In this document: positions 39,501 through 50,045 of the stretch, piece after piece
Layout of the letters: the number at the start of each line of letters is the position of its first letter
How positions within the stretch are numbered: the stretch's first letter is position 1
Source of the DNA: Lagopus muta
Lineage: Eukaryota; Chordata; Aves; Galliformes; Phasianidae
Assembly: GCF_023343835.1 (NCBI RefSeq)
Contig: NC_064433.1
Coordinates: 73,822,823-73,886,822, forward strand
Length of the DNA stretch: 64,000 nucleotides
Reading direction: 5' to 3'
Program-made: the position numbers and the translations under genes
Notes under the pieces: model-generated
What the model was told of the DNA's origin: nothing
What the model saw: only the letters and a program-made list of their open reading frames with translations
Databases searched by the model: none

Positions 39501-42500
39501 CCCAGGGAGGTGGTGGAGTCACTGACCCTGGGGCTGTTATTTAAGTGCAACAAAACACAATGGCTATATGATGGCAGCAGAGGTGATTAACAGCTGCAAA
39601 TAGCCCCACAAAAAACCCAGCTCTAGCAAGTAGGCTAAAATTGCTCATGTTACTGTGTAAGGGCAGCAGATCAATAAACACAGAGAAGGAATAGGAAGTG
39701 ATATAAGGTCTCTGCTGCATGTGTTAGTGCAAGCAGGGGAACTAATTCCCCGTGTGCAGCAGGAAGCACCTATCATGGGGTAGCAGACAGGAGTTTAGGA
39801 GAGAGCAGTGTGATAGCAGCCCGGAGATGCACAAGGGGCTGCAGTTCCAAGTACTGCCAGAAATGCACAAAAACACTGCCACACTTTCAACTCTCATGAC
39901 TTTCTATCACATTGCCTATTTAACTACAGGCTTTTGATAACTACATTAAGTTTTGCAGAGTGAAGAAGAGTAGCTGGAGATGGAGGATGGACTCACCCTG
40001 AAAGATGTCTGGTGGTACAGATATCCTTTTTAGGCCCTGCCGGTGCCAGTCCTTGCTTTTCACTCTGCACTTACTCAGACTTTCTTGACTGGCTTTTGGC
40101 TCTTTTGCAACTACCCCAATTGTTTTTTTGTCTGGCCAGCTTGATGATTTTTCCAAAGGTAAATGTTTTGGTACTTCTTTTGATTGAGATACCAAACGGT
40201 ATTTTTCTTGTCCTTCTAGCCTTTGTTTTACTCTTCCCTCACTTTTTGCTTTCCCTGTAATTGTTGAAGCTTGGATGTTCCTTGTGTCCATATCAAAGAG
40301 GTCTGTTCGCTGCACCCACTGCAGCTCTCCTGATACCTCATCTTCTTGGCAGACTGTTTGAGCAGTTGGTGGTGATGGAGGGCTTAGCTGGAGAAAGTGA
40401 ATTGGATTGGTGAATGCTAGCATTGGAAGGGACTGTACAGAGTCTCTGCTCTCTGAGTCTGTGAATGTTCCCAAATCTTCCAATGAGGACCAAGAAAGGT
40501 AGTCAGGTGAGGATTTTTCACACTGTATACCCTCGTGCTGAATCATTGTTTCAGTGCTGGTGTCAGAACAGCTGGCCAATGCCTCATTTCCAGCAGCAGA
40601 AAAGCCTTTGGCCAACAAACTGACCCCTGAGTCATTAGAAGTCTCTGTATCTCGGGTACTCAAGTCACAGAAATTGTGCTCTTTAGTTGCTGGAACAAGG
40701 ACAACTTCGTCTGTAAGACTTTTATCAGGAGAAAAGTTGGCAGTGTTAGCATCAGACACAATAGCAGCAGTCCATAAAGGATGGCTTATAGTAAGGGCTA
40801 GTAAGTCATGATTGTCCATATTACAGTTCAGATGTGGCTTGGAGTTGGGTACAGGAGTCAGTGTCTCATGACTCTCATGAGCTAGAGCCTGGACACAGTG
40901 ATTGGCATTAGGTGCAGGGGCCTGAGCTTGAACAGGGCTTGGGACATGGGAAGGAAGGTGTTTGGCATCAGGCTCAGACATGAGAGTTAGGCTTGTGTTA
41001 GGCTTAGGAGACAGAGGTCGTCCTCCCTGGTTTACAGCAAGGACCGTATCTCCTTCAGGGGGCCAAGTTAGGGTGCTCAGGATGCTTGAGATTCTAGATC
41101 CAGGATTCCAGTCAGACTGATCAAATAAAGGTATCTGTTGCGCTTTGTGAAACACGTTTGTTCCAGTTTCATTTTCTTGCATAATGGCACTTTCTTCTGG
41201 TGGATCTTGGTACTGAAGAATTGTTTCTGGTTGGTTCAAGGTAGTGGAAGTCCTGACCCATGTTTGAGTTGATTCCAGAGGCTCTGTAACAAAAAACAGT
41301 GTTTCTCTGTCCCCAGGAAGGCTCTTCTTTGCAGGAAGAGAGCTTGTATATACTACAGAGAAAGAAGATGAGACACTAAGGTCTTCATGAATGTCTTCCT
41401 CAGGAGCAAGCAGTTCATAGGAACCACTGCCCTCCTCTGGATCAGCAGTTAAAACAATAGTTTCCGCTGATGCCAAATCCTGCATGCACACAGAAACAGC
41501 TTGGTTAGCATGCTTCTCTATAGAGTATGACAACTTATTCAAGCTGGAACTAGGACAGTCCTTAGGGTTCACCAGGGCCCCTCCACCAATGTCCTCTTGC
41601 TGTGGGCCAGACATCGAAGCCACAAAAGTGAGCTCTAAGGGTAAATTTGAAACAAAGTCACAAAACTCAGCTTTTCGTAAGTTTTCTGCAATGGGATGAG
41701 GATCCACAGGATCAGTTGGGTCCATCTTCTCAGTACCAGTGGAGGAATATACTGGAACAGAAGCCTCATGGCCCTCTATGCTAGAAGGTGCTGCCACTCC
41801 TCCACAGTGTGGAGCTTCTCCTTTGTCAAATATCTGGGCAGCCTTTCCAGGTTCACCACTGTGCTCACCCTTCCCATCCAGCTTTATGTTGTCATCCCTG
41901 TCAACTTCTACACTATTTTGACTGGTCATGGAAAAGCGGACAGTGTCTTCCAGCTCTTCCAGGTCAGAGATATGGCACACGTGCAGAGGCACCACTGGAA
42001 CTTCACCCATTAGGTTCAGGCTCTCTGATGGGAAAGGGCTGGCAAAAGGTGTCTGACATCTAGAACTCACTGCTGTGACTTGAGCTTTGAGCAGCACACT
42101 CTCACCAAGATGCTCTCTCATGAAATCACACTCCCCAGGAAGTGCTGTTCCAGTTTGCTCAGCCAAGAAGACATTTTCCAAACTACAGAAGTCCACTTTA
42201 TGCCTGGGCATATAAAGTGTCTCTGAAAGGAGAGCTGATGACAGTGTCTTCAATCTGAGCTCTTCCCTCTGCCGTTGCTGTTCCTGTTCATTTTGTTCCT
42301 TTTTTTCTTGTTTTTTGAGCTTCAAAAATTTTCCTTCTTCTTGCATGTTCTGGTCTTTGCACTCTTTCTTCTCTTGTTCCTGCTGAAGTTCAGCCACTGC
42401 TTCCTTCTGTGCTGTTTCCTTATGTTGTGAAGTATTCATTCGTTTAGCTTTTTTAGCAGTATCCTTTTTGTAGAAAACACATGATACTGAAGAGGTAGGT

Positions 42501-43522
42501 CTGCTGTCTGTTTTTCTGCAATCATCTTCAATATGAATGCATTCAGAAGTGGATGGGTTTTCCTTAGGAATCATTACTGATTCCTGGTCTTTGAACAGCT
42601 TGCTACTACTTATTTCACAAGCTGAGATGTTTCCTCCTGTTTGTAGTGAGCTTATTTGGCTGTCATTTGTTAAGGTGGAAGTCAATTGATAGCAAGACTC
42701 TGTATTTTCTTCCCAACTCTGGAGCACTCTTCTGCTTTCCTTACCATCTTCAGAAGTGCAACGTTTAGCCATGTCCTCTGCTGTTATCTCCAAGGCAGGC
42801 CGTTCATCAATTGCCAGTGCCACCTTTTTGCTGTTTTGCTTCTGCTCTGCACTAGCATCAATCTCCTGCAAAGATTCTACCTTATCCAGAGATGGCTCAG
42901 CCTTATAGTGCCCCTCCGAAATGGTTTTAAAAACCAAGAAGCACTTAGGTGCCTCTCTCTGAGAGGAAATGTTATCAGCCAAAGGAGATTTTTGATACTG
43001 GGCCTGAGGATCTGAGACATGAAAAGCCAGTTCTGTATGGGAATGAGAACATTCAGTGCTGAGGTCCACAGACTGTGGGATGGCACTGCCATTAGCTGGT
43101 CCATCCTGGATTGGGCTGAGATAGGAAAAGTCCTGGTTGCTTTCCAGGTCAGCCAGTTCCCCTTGCTTAAGTTTTAATGAACAATCCAGTCCACCCTCTA
43201 AAATCATTTCTCCATCCCATTCTGAGAGTCTCTTCTGAGGATCTGCATCACCATGCTCTTGTTCCAGTACTGCTGGCACTTTTTGTATAGGATTTGAGGG
43301 TCTGCCTGGCATTTCTGCTGCTTCTCCTGGAGCAGAAAGACAGTCCGCAGGTGTGCTGAGCTCTGCTCCCTCTGCAGAATCCAGTGGGCTGATGCTCATT
43401 TCAACTGATGCATGAAAGGCATGATGCTCTCTTTCAGCTACTGCAGAATTCCAGGCTTCCCCAGCAGTGCTGCAAGCTTCCAAGGGAGTAGTACTTCCCT
43501 TGCTGATTTCTTCAGAGACCAT
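27420..43522 (-). CDS. ARHGEF5: ARHGEF5 Rho guanine nucleotide exchange factor (14 predicted coding exons)
   Basis: Dbl-family exchange factor that loads GTP on Rho GTPases (mainly RhoA in mammals), acting at cortical actin and podosomes downstream of Src. Join on the minus strand: 43522-39997, 37481-37421, 37046-36982, 36730-36468, 35657-35497, 35138-34986, 33621-33492, 32588-32514, 30428-30339, 30015-29861, 28910-28749, 28343-28273, 27948-27844, 27574-27420. All junctions are GT-AG and phases close: 5,172 nt, about 1,723 residues (human about 1,597). Residues 1-1175, in one exon, are acidic, Ser/Thr-rich and weakly conserved, with a Lys/Glu/Gln-rich possible coiled coil at about 364-436. 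DH domain about 1306-1500 ([36 protein letters not shown]), PH about 1510-1640 (ending EKLRWISAL), SH3 about 1640-1705 ([18 protein letters not shown]). The block [13 protein letters not shown] before DH is nearly identical to human. No break was seen. Confidence 0.95.
27844..27948 (-). CDS. ARHGEF5: ARHGEF5 coding exon 13 (SH3 domain, first half)
   Basis: 105 nt coding [20 protein letters not shown] and [14 protein letters not shown]. Acceptor TCTCCTATTAG, donor GATG|GTGAGC. Confidence 0.95.
28273..28343 (-). CDS. ARHGEF5: ARHGEF5 coding exon 12 (PH C-terminal helix)
   Basis: 71 nt coding [20 protein letters not shown], with the invariant PH tryptophan. Two AG acceptors lie three bases apart (TTTTTCAG and TTCAGCAG); the first gives a THSEKL junction like human TQSEKL. 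Donor CTG|GTAAGA. Confidence 0.92.
28749..28910 (-). CDS. ARHGEF5: ARHGEF5 coding exon 11 (PH domain)
   Basis: Codes [20 protein letters not shown] and [20 protein letters not shown], close to human. Acceptor TTACCTGCAG, donor CACA|GTGAGT. Confidence 0.95.
29861..30015 (-). CDS. ARHGEF5: ARHGEF5 coding exon 10 (PH domain)
   Basis: Codes [20 protein letters not shown] and [15 protein letters not shown], the first PH strands. Acceptor TGTCTTGTAG, donor AGGA|GTGAGT. Confidence 0.95.
30339..30428 (-). CDS. ARHGEF5: ARHGEF5 coding exon 9 (end of DH, start of PH)
   Basis: 90 nt coding [20 protein letters not shown] and [10 protein letters not shown]. Acceptor TTCCTCTGCAG, donor AAG|GTGAGA. Confidence 0.95.
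31348..31373. repeat. Poly(T) tract in ARHGEF5 intron 9
   Basis: A run of 26 T residues. Confidence 0.95.
32514..32588 (-). CDS. ARHGEF5: ARHGEF5 coding exon 8 (DH domain)
   Basis: 75 nt coding [20 protein letters not shown], matching human NILKRTQPGSSEEAEATKAH. Acceptor TTCTCATGCAG, donor AAG|GTAAGG. Confidence 0.95.
33078..33108. repeat. Poly(A) tract in ARHGEF5 intron 7
   Basis: A run of A residues broken once by T. Confidence 0.95.
33492..33621 (-). CDS. ARHGEF5: ARHGEF5 coding exon 7 (DH domain core)
   Basis: Codes [20 protein letters not shown] and [19 protein letters not shown], the hallmark DH helix that contacts the GTPase. Acceptor CTTTCCCACAG, donor CAG|GTTACT. Confidence 0.97.
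34986..35138 (-). CDS. ARHGEF5: ARHGEF5 coding exon 6 (DH domain)
   Basis: Codes [20 protein letters not shown] and [20 protein letters not shown], matching human. Acceptor GTGTGCTGCAG, donor TACT|GTAAGT. Confidence 0.95.
35497..35657 (-). CDS. ARHGEF5: ARHGEF5 coding exon 5 (DH domain, first part)
   Basis: Begins [20 protein letters not shown], conserved region 1 of the DH domain, and ends [10 protein letters not shown]. Acceptor TTCTCTCAAG, donor CCAG|GTGAGA. Confidence 0.96.
36468..36730 (-). CDS. ARHGEF5: ARHGEF5 coding exon 4 (conserved pre-DH block)
   Basis: 263 nt coding [20 protein letters not shown] and [19 protein letters not shown], nearly the same as human. In mammals this tyrosine-containing segment helps keep the DH domain inhibited. 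Acceptor CTCTTCACAG, donor GAG|GTAATG. Confidence 0.95.
36982..37046 (-). CDS. ARHGEF5: ARHGEF5 coding exon 3
   Basis: 65 nt coding [20 protein letters not shown], matching human EKKPKEVMGGFSRRCSKLIN. Acceptor TTCCTGACAG, donor CCT|GTAAGT. Confidence 0.93.
37421..37481 (-). CDS. ARHGEF5: ARHGEF5 coding exon 2
   Basis: 61 nt coding [31 protein letters not shown] across the next junction matches human SDTVVFREKKP. Acceptor GTTCATTCAG, donor GCG|GTAAGT. Confidence 0.85.
38985..39540. mobile_element. CR1 LINE copy with inverted 5' part (ARHGEF5 intron 1)
   Basis: Positions 38,985-39,068 are CR1 in minus orientation: the complement codes the [11 protein letters not shown]-like RT stretch, seen on the plus strand as CTTGGTGTCATCTGCAAAC. 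From about 39,072 to 39,538 the CR1 continues on the plus strand ([35 protein letters not shown]). About 100 codons that normally lie between the two blocks are missing. The 3' end is truncated near 39,540 without a CR1 tail. This arrangement is what twin priming would leave. Confidence 0.88.
39460..39481. repeat. Short perfect hairpin inside the CR1 copy
   Basis: ATCACTTTT and AAAAGTGAT arms flank a short loop, next to three copies of ACTTTTCTGAAA (39,414-39,475). Local slippage or template switching is a likely origin. Confidence 0.7.
39997..43522 (-). CDS. ARHGEF5: ARHGEF5 coding exon 1 (giant N-terminal exon)
   Basis: An uninterrupted frame of 1,175 codons ends at donor CAGG|GTGAGT. A giant N-terminal exon is also the mammalian ARHGEF5 layout. 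Most of it is not alignable by eye. Near the end, [13 protein letters not shown] and [15 protein letters not shown] match human LHLEKASSWPHRR and GWSRQGLRRPSILPE. A charged [14 protein letters not shown]-type region lies around 42,215-42,430. Confidence 0.95.
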
Positions 43523-43569
43523 CCATGATGCATTCAGATAAAAAAGAAAAAATCATTCTTATGTTAGTA
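43523..43569 (-). other. ARHGEF5: ARHGEF5 5' UTR, same exon as the start codon
   Basis: A good acceptor (ATTCATTCTGCAG at 43,570) precedes the ATG by 47 bases. The UTR holds an out-of-frame ATG at 43,526 that codes only MDGL before a stop, overlapping the real start. Confidence 0.5.
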
Positions 43570-43661
43570 CTGCAGAATGAATTAGTAGAACTAATTGGCT
43601 TAAGAGACTTAAAAAACATACTAACACTGATGAGGGAAAAGAAAACAAAATACATACTTAC
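43570..43661 (-). other. ARHGEF5: Candidate 92-bp intron in the ARHGEF5 5' UTR
   Basis: A consensus donor (CACGTAAGTATG, GT at 43,661) and the acceptor at 43,570 enclose a 92-bp interval with a CTAAT branch-like motif. The upstream noncoding exon would end at 43,662; its start is not identifiable. Confidence 0.35.
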
Positions 43662-45271
43662 GTGTTGAGAAAAACTGACTGAGGCAAAAACTACAGGCAA
43701 ACACTTGAGGTGAGCTTGCAGTATAGGATTGTAACTCCAAAATAAAACTACTAGTGCCTTTTAAGTTTTAAATGCAAATGCAGAAAGTGACTTCAGTCAG
43801 TAGTAAAGATACTGATCATTCTGTACACGGGCAAAGTGCAATTTATGAAAAGTATTGGCTATGGTGACCCCTCTCAAACCCAAAAGGGAAACTCAGAAAT
43901 CAGGACAAGAATATAATAAAAATCTCCATTAATTTTTTTGTCACAGAATGGATTAATATTCACCATCTCTTGTAGTGGCTTGCTGAGATTTAAAATCTCT
44001 GATTTCAGCAATGCAGCACCTGTACTGTGGAACTGATGGATCTCTTCACAGATCTCTTTGTATGTATGTGAAATAGAAGAACTTACTGCACCTCATCACA
44101 GGAATTCATTAAGAAGTAGGAATATAAGAATGTGATTAATACATAACAAGCACATGACATAAGATAGTTGAAGGCTGTATAAGCTATACAGGTGGAGAGG
44201 AGTACTCCTGGTGCACACAGACATAACTACAGATTACAAAGAGAAACAAAATGAAAATTCACATTATCAGTTTTAGTTTAAAAAAAAATCACAGGATTGT
44301 TGGACAGTTTCTCTAAGGACATAGCAGAATTTCCTATCCATTACTGCATTTGAAGTTCAGACATCGCATCTGAGAAATGTCTATTACAATGATGGTAGAA
44401 TCTGATTCATTGCTTTACTTTTTCTGGATTCTGCTTATCCCATGATCAAAAATCTCAAATTTAAAAAGATGTAAGAAACAGACAAACTTGAGTGGCTCCC
44501 CCTCCTTTCTTTGGCTTCAGGGATGCACTTCCTCATGTTCCATGCTTTCTTCCCTATTTTCAATTCCCTGCTTATCAGAAATAGATAGTCACAGAATCAG
44601 GCTGAACCAGTTGGTAAACCGTTGACATTGCTTCATGTGCACTAGGTACACCTACAGCCACACTAGTTTGTAAATTATCTTTCAAGAATCTGCTGCAACA
44701 TGTAACCACAGTGAAGATTTCTCCCTGAACAAAGCTTCAGTGTTCTCCTCCTTCACCCTGTCAAGATTTCTAGATGCATAGTTCTGTATCTTTTTGATCA
44801 AACAAACCATTCCACACTTCTTCACATAAAAACCTACTAACAGTTTAGCAGTAGAATAGCTCTAAAGCCTGAGTCCGGAGAGTGTGCAGAGTTCATTAAA
44901 TTACTTTTTCTCTCTCTGGCTCTCCACCTTCCCTTTTCCCAATTTTAAGACTATTGTTGTTTGGTTTTTTTTCCAGAAATTCAACTGCTTTGTACAATGG
45001 AGGGGGAATTTCAATTTCAACGAGGGAAACTCACAGAGCAAGATAAGTCTCTGCATGGAAAGAGCAGTCTTTGAGATCAGTGACAATTTAATTGTGCTTA
45101 TTCCACACAGAAGGTAAAAGCACTAAGGGCATGATTATATCTGGACTAATTGCCCCATCCAGCTCCATGGCCAGGATAGACCTGACCTTTAAGTTGGTTT
45201 CACTATTATTTTTTCTTATGTCAAGTGAAACAGCATACCTGCTCTGAAATCAATGATTCCAGACCTGAAGC

Positions 45272-45311
45272 TTTATATATATACATATATATTTATACAT
45301 ATGTATATATC
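45272..45311. repeat. TA-rich microsatellite
   Basis: Imperfect TATATA/TACATA repeat of about 40 bases. Confidence 0.9.
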
Positions 45312-45334
45312 TCAATCATACAGTTACAGAGTAT

Positions 45335-45560
45335 TCTGAAGTGGGCCTTCAAAGATCACTAAGTACAGCTCCTGGCTCTACACAAAACCACTCTGAAATT
45401 AAATCATACTTCTGAGAGCATTGTACAAATCCTTCTTGAACTCCATCAGCTTAATGCCACCAAAACTGCTCTGTGGAGCCTGCTCCAGTGGCCAACCACC
45501 CTCCCAGTTGAGAACCTATTCCTAATGTCCAACTTCACCCTCGCTGATGCAGCTTTGTGG
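45335..45560 (-). mobile_element. CR1 LINE 3' fragment, minus strand
   Basis: The plus strand reads the reverse complement of CR1: TTCTTGAACTCCATCAGCTT, GGAGCCTGCTCCAGTGGCC, TATTCCTAATGTCCAACTTC. Diverged and truncated on both sides. Confidence 0.8.
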
Positions 45561-48500
45561 GGATTTTCATCATTTTAAGGCTTGGAAAAATTTACAAAAA
45601 AAAAAAAAAAGAAAGAAAAGAGTTAATCAGTTAACTTTGTTCCTTTTTTCCATGTTTGTTTTTGTGGGTTTTCTTTTTTGAAAACTTATTTTTTCCAAAA
45701 TCAGATAAAAATAGATCCCTCAGCATTTGGATTTCCAAAATTGAGAATAGCTGTAAATATTTAAAACATGCTGTTTTTTGAAACTATAAATTGATAGGTC
45801 CATTCAAAACTTTCCCAGAGGGCTTCTGTTGTATCTTACTGCTGCCAACGCTTATTATATCTTTTACCTTTCCAAAAGCATCAGGAAGACACTCCTGCAC
45901 AGAAGCATAGCATACTTTTTTTTTGCCAAGAGGACCTAAAACTCTAAGACTTCAGAGATTGTATGCACTCAACAGTGCACAGTGATCCTAACAGATGCTA
46001 GCAAAACAGCTACAAGCTGGAAATGAGAGGGTGTAGTGAGCTGCAGAGCAGCATGGAAAAAAAAAATGTGTAATACTTGCTCTTACTGCAACAGGAAACA
46101 CTAAATTTTAGGGTGGAAGGATGAATAAGTTGGCCGGCTACTCAAAACTAGACAGCAGTGAAAGCACTAGCAGACAAGGCAATTCTGTGATGGTACATGT
46201 TTATGCAGTTTTCCCAGATTACAAAAAACAACATATCAGTCTTCTTTCCAGCCTGTGTTAATTACCTGGATGGAGATGACAAACTCTTAAGTTTTTAAAC
46301 AGAAAGTACTCACTCCCCCTCCCCACCTCCTCCCCCAAACAAAAAAAGAAGAAATAACAAGTGCTGTCTAGCACAGACAGGCTCTACAGTCAGCCAGGAA
46401 ACAAGGTGCAACAACTCCAGGGAATTAAATACAGCACTAATCCTAAGAAAAACAAGACTTAGATGAGTGCTGAGATCCTCCTCCTGCCAACCTGGGGATA
46501 GACCCCACCTCTTGTGCCCTCACCTCGCCTTCCCTCTGCGGAGAATCTGAAAGTGCTTCCAGCCAGCTCCCCAGCCTGTGCCAGGGCAGAGAGGTAGAAG
46601 CACAAGGTGCATAGAGGTGGGAGCACAAGGTGCATACACCCATGTTGTTGTAAACAGCCTCACGCCTGAGAAAGCCCTGCCCTGCAATTACAGGTCTGAC
46701 AACTGGAGCTGCACTAACACACACTACTAGTTGGGTTGTCTGCCTGGCCTACTGGCCCTCTGCAGCCCGCAAGGTCTGCAGGAATCTTGCTGTGCCTTTC
46801 CTATGGGGCAGACAAGCTTCCTGATGGGTGGTGAATGGATGTCTGGCCCCATCTGGGCTGCCACACAGCTCAAGCATACTTCAAAGGAGCCATGATGGCA
46901 GAGGCTGGCTCACTCTAGCCTCCTCCATCCAAAATCCTGATCCATGTAGGAAAATCTCCACTTCTACCTGGAGGCTGCATATCCTTTGGTTTGGTGAGGG
47001 ACTCAAGAAAAAACTCAGTACAATGGCCAGGGCTGTGCTAGCACAAAACCTACCCCACCACAAAACTCAGTTTTCAGTGGGCTGTTCCCCAGAAGGGCAC
47101 CCCTATAACTAAACATCTTGCTTTAATCCATTTCCACAGCTCAGTGCTTCTTGCATGAAGCCTACTGCATATGTGCATCTGCAATAAATAAATAAATGTT
47201 AAAAAAAAAAAAGCCACACCAACACACTACCACCAACAACAAAAACACACCAGAAAATGGATACCAGGCTGAGGCCTAGTTCGTGATCTTCGCAAACCAT
47301 CAGGCTACTGCACTGTACATTGAGAAAGGTGAAGTAGCAGGGTCAAAACCCCTGAGCTCAGGAAGAGATTTCACAGAGCACTAGAGTGAAGGAAAGCAGA
47401 TTTGGAGCTTGCCAAAGGAAATAACATAAAGAATAAAAGGTCGTTACATAAAAAGCATGAGTCAAAATTATGTAGCACCTTCCACTATGCTAAAAAGCCT
47501 GTGTGCTATTGGCATGCTGGGAAAAAGTTGCCTCCTCTAATGTTTTGGACAGGGGAAAAAAAAAAAAAAAAAAAAAAGGGAAAATACATCCAAGTTGCTA
47601 CTGAACCTCAGGAAAATATAAGACCTCTGTCATATGGGTATAGTTTGATGAGTTTTAACATTCAGTATCTCACTGTTTTTCACCAATAGTAGGCATACTG
47701 AAGATGTACTGAGCATATTAATTATCAAACTACTCACTAACTGGGAGAAAAAGGATATTTATTCTATATTTGTTTTCTCTTAAATGGATTATAAGACTAA
47801 ATAATAAATTTTAAAAAATATCAAAGAAACAAAATTAGTAGTACAGAATTTCACCTCAGAAATTGCTACAAAATGTTAATCTAAACAGCAAGTGATGCCC
47901 GCAGCTTGGACAGCATATTGCACTTCCCAAGTAAAATGATTCAGTCTTATGACAACCATTAGGCCATCTATACATCGGGAGAATTGGTTCATTTGAAGCA
48001 GAGCTTCAGTTTTATATTCATAAAAGTTCTGGATAAGTCTCGACACTTTGTAATCTTTAGCACAGTCTTTAAGAATAAACAGGAATAGTAAACAGTGCTC
48101 ACTGACATAGCTTAGCAGTACGATTGTTTATACTACTGGACTCAGAGAGGAAGCATCAGTGAAAGCAATGTACAGTCACTTCCAGTTGCACCATACAGGT
48201 GTCTCTACAAACAACAAAACAAAACAATCAACAGAAACATCTGGTGCCCAAAAGGAAGCAAGGACTTCTGAAATGTATGCTATGATGAACGCTACACACT
48301 ACACACATTCCTAGACAAAAGTTTTGCTATAAATCACAGGAGTTCCAGTTTCTCTTTAAACAAAGCATTTCAGGACCTAGATGTAAGAAGATCTCCAGCT
48401 AGCTGTCGAAATTTCACAGTCTCCTACTACGTTACAGAAACATGCGCCCATGCTGCTGTTTTTGAGTTTCAGATTAAAGAATGCTAATGTTTATACTAAA

Positions 48501-49272
48501 ACCACTTTGACATATAGAAATGCCATTAAAACATCAAAGAGCTTGGAAACAGACTTGAAAGTGTGGCCTTGCCCCAACTGCTCAGTGGAATCATTGCTAA
48601 GCACAGTTACCACCACATTACCTGTACCAGTCTTGAATACAGTTAAGCTACGGACAGATAAGGATGAACAATATTCAACAACCTGAACAAACTGTCCTCC
48701 CTTGCAGGAAGAGCTTCTGAAGTTATCCTGTCTGATGTTCTTGGAAAAAACATAAGTTTTCACAACTGGATCAAGTCCCATATGAGAACAGTTAGATTTC
48801 TTGCTTCCAGCAGTGATAGCTGCCAGAGCCTTATCAATAAATGAAGCATATATATACACAACTGAAAAAATTCCTAGTAATAGCAACCCCATCACACTGT
48901 GCTAACAACTTCAGCCAACTACAACTTCATCAGCTACAACTATCATATCCACAGCAAAAAAAAAAACCAAACATGCCATGTATTTGGCTTCAATATCTTA
49001 AGTATCATCAAATGGAAATACAAATAAAATATTGATTTTTTAAATCTGACATAGCAACTATTTTTTCTTAAATCTTGAACTCATTTGTCTTTATTTTGTG
49101 CTTTCAGAATACGTGTTTTCAGTCTTTGCTCCCCATAGCATTTTTATTGTTTTATTACTCTAGTAATTAGACTTAATGAAAAATGTGAAAGATGTTTTGA
49201 GATAAACATCATAGCCAACAATACTTGGCAATATTGCAATACTGGTGCTGTTTTGTACTGAAACCTGCAGCC

Positions 49273-49297
49273 AAAAAAAAAAAAAAAAAAAAAAAAA
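49273..49297. repeat. Poly(A) tract
   Basis: A run of 25 A residues about 470 bases left of the retroviral LTR. Confidence 0.95.
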
Positions 49298-49764
49298 GTC
49301 CATCCAAAAGGGATGTAGTGACGTGCGTGGGGAAAACAGGTTTTGATAAAACCCTCTCTAAAGTTACTTTTCAGAGAATTATCTGATTTTTCTTAGACAG
49401 TTAACTGGTGAACTTAGATAGAAGAAGCACAGTGAGAAGTTTGCTTTTGGAAGCAAGTATTAGATATAAATAAAATTTTTCAAACAATGTAAATGTGGGA
49501 AAGCACCAGTGAGGACCCCCTCTCACTCCCCATGGAAAAAACAGCATCACACACCCAAAGCCACAGGAATTGTGTGGGTGCTGAATAGGAAGGTACTAAT
49601 GCAAAGACATGGAAATCTTGGATGCTCAGGCATTGCGCTGTGAGTAACAACTGGGATAGGCTCATTGTGTGCATCACAGTATTTTGTTTTACATATACTT
49701 CCTAGAATCATGTGGATATGCAAGAATTCTGGCTTACAATCAAGAAAAATGTATGTCTGGCCTC

Positions 49765-49770
49765 TACCAG
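49765..49770. repeat. Target-site duplication, left copy
   Basis: TACCAG directly before the 5' LTR pairs with TACCGG at 56,035-56,040 directly after the 3' LTR (one mismatch). Six bases fits alpha- and betaretroviral integrases. Confidence 0.85.
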
Positions 49771-50043
49771 TGTGGGAATGTACGAAAAATCTGTTCAGAG
49801 CAGAAGCTGTGGAGCAAGATAAGCGGCATGAGAACCAAGGACACCTTTAGAAGAAGAAAGAACATCTCACGGCTCTGATTGGCTAAGCACCTGTATGAAC
49901 GGTTGAAGACTGTTTTGAAGAATGCTCTGTTAACATGTATAAATAGAGTAGCACTTAACAATAAAGCAGACTAATAGCTTTTAACCACATTGGTGTGCTG
50001 TTATGTCTCTAGCACGTCCTGAGAGTCCAGAGACTTCCCCAAA
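49771..50043 (+). repeat. 5' LTR of the endogenous retrovirus
   Basis: Pairs with 55,763-56,034. It contains an inverted CCAAT (GATTGGC, 49,877-49,883), a TATA box (TATAAAT, 49,938-49,944) and AATAAA (49,960-49,965), which define U3, R and a short U5. It ends CCCCAAA where the 3' copy ends CCCCACA. Confidence 0.95.
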
Positions 50044-50045
50044 TT

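Larger units (their letters stand above)
43663..49770. other. Region upstream of ARHGEF5, no gene recognised
   Basis: No supported coding exon. A moderately GC-richer stretch at about 46,440-47,110 has no recognised frame. It contains one CR1 fragment, a TA-rich microsatellite, and A-tracts at 47,556-47,577 and 49,273-49,297. A 134-codon minus frame at 48,491-48,895 starts with a hydrophobic segment but matches nothing I know. The ARHGEF5 promoter should lie somewhere here but is not identifiable. Confidence 0.5.

Noticed and set aside
41696-42063. Overlapping plus-strand frames inside the giant ARHGEF5 exon
   Set aside because: Shadows of the real minus-strand coding frame.
48491-48895. 134-codon minus-strand frame with a hydrophobic start
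   Set aside because: No homology recognised and the antisense strand is open in part as well; kept only as a note in the regional entry.
49273-49297. Poly(A) run as the tail of a processed retrocopy
   Set aside because: No coding or SINE-like sequence precedes it and no target duplication was seen.
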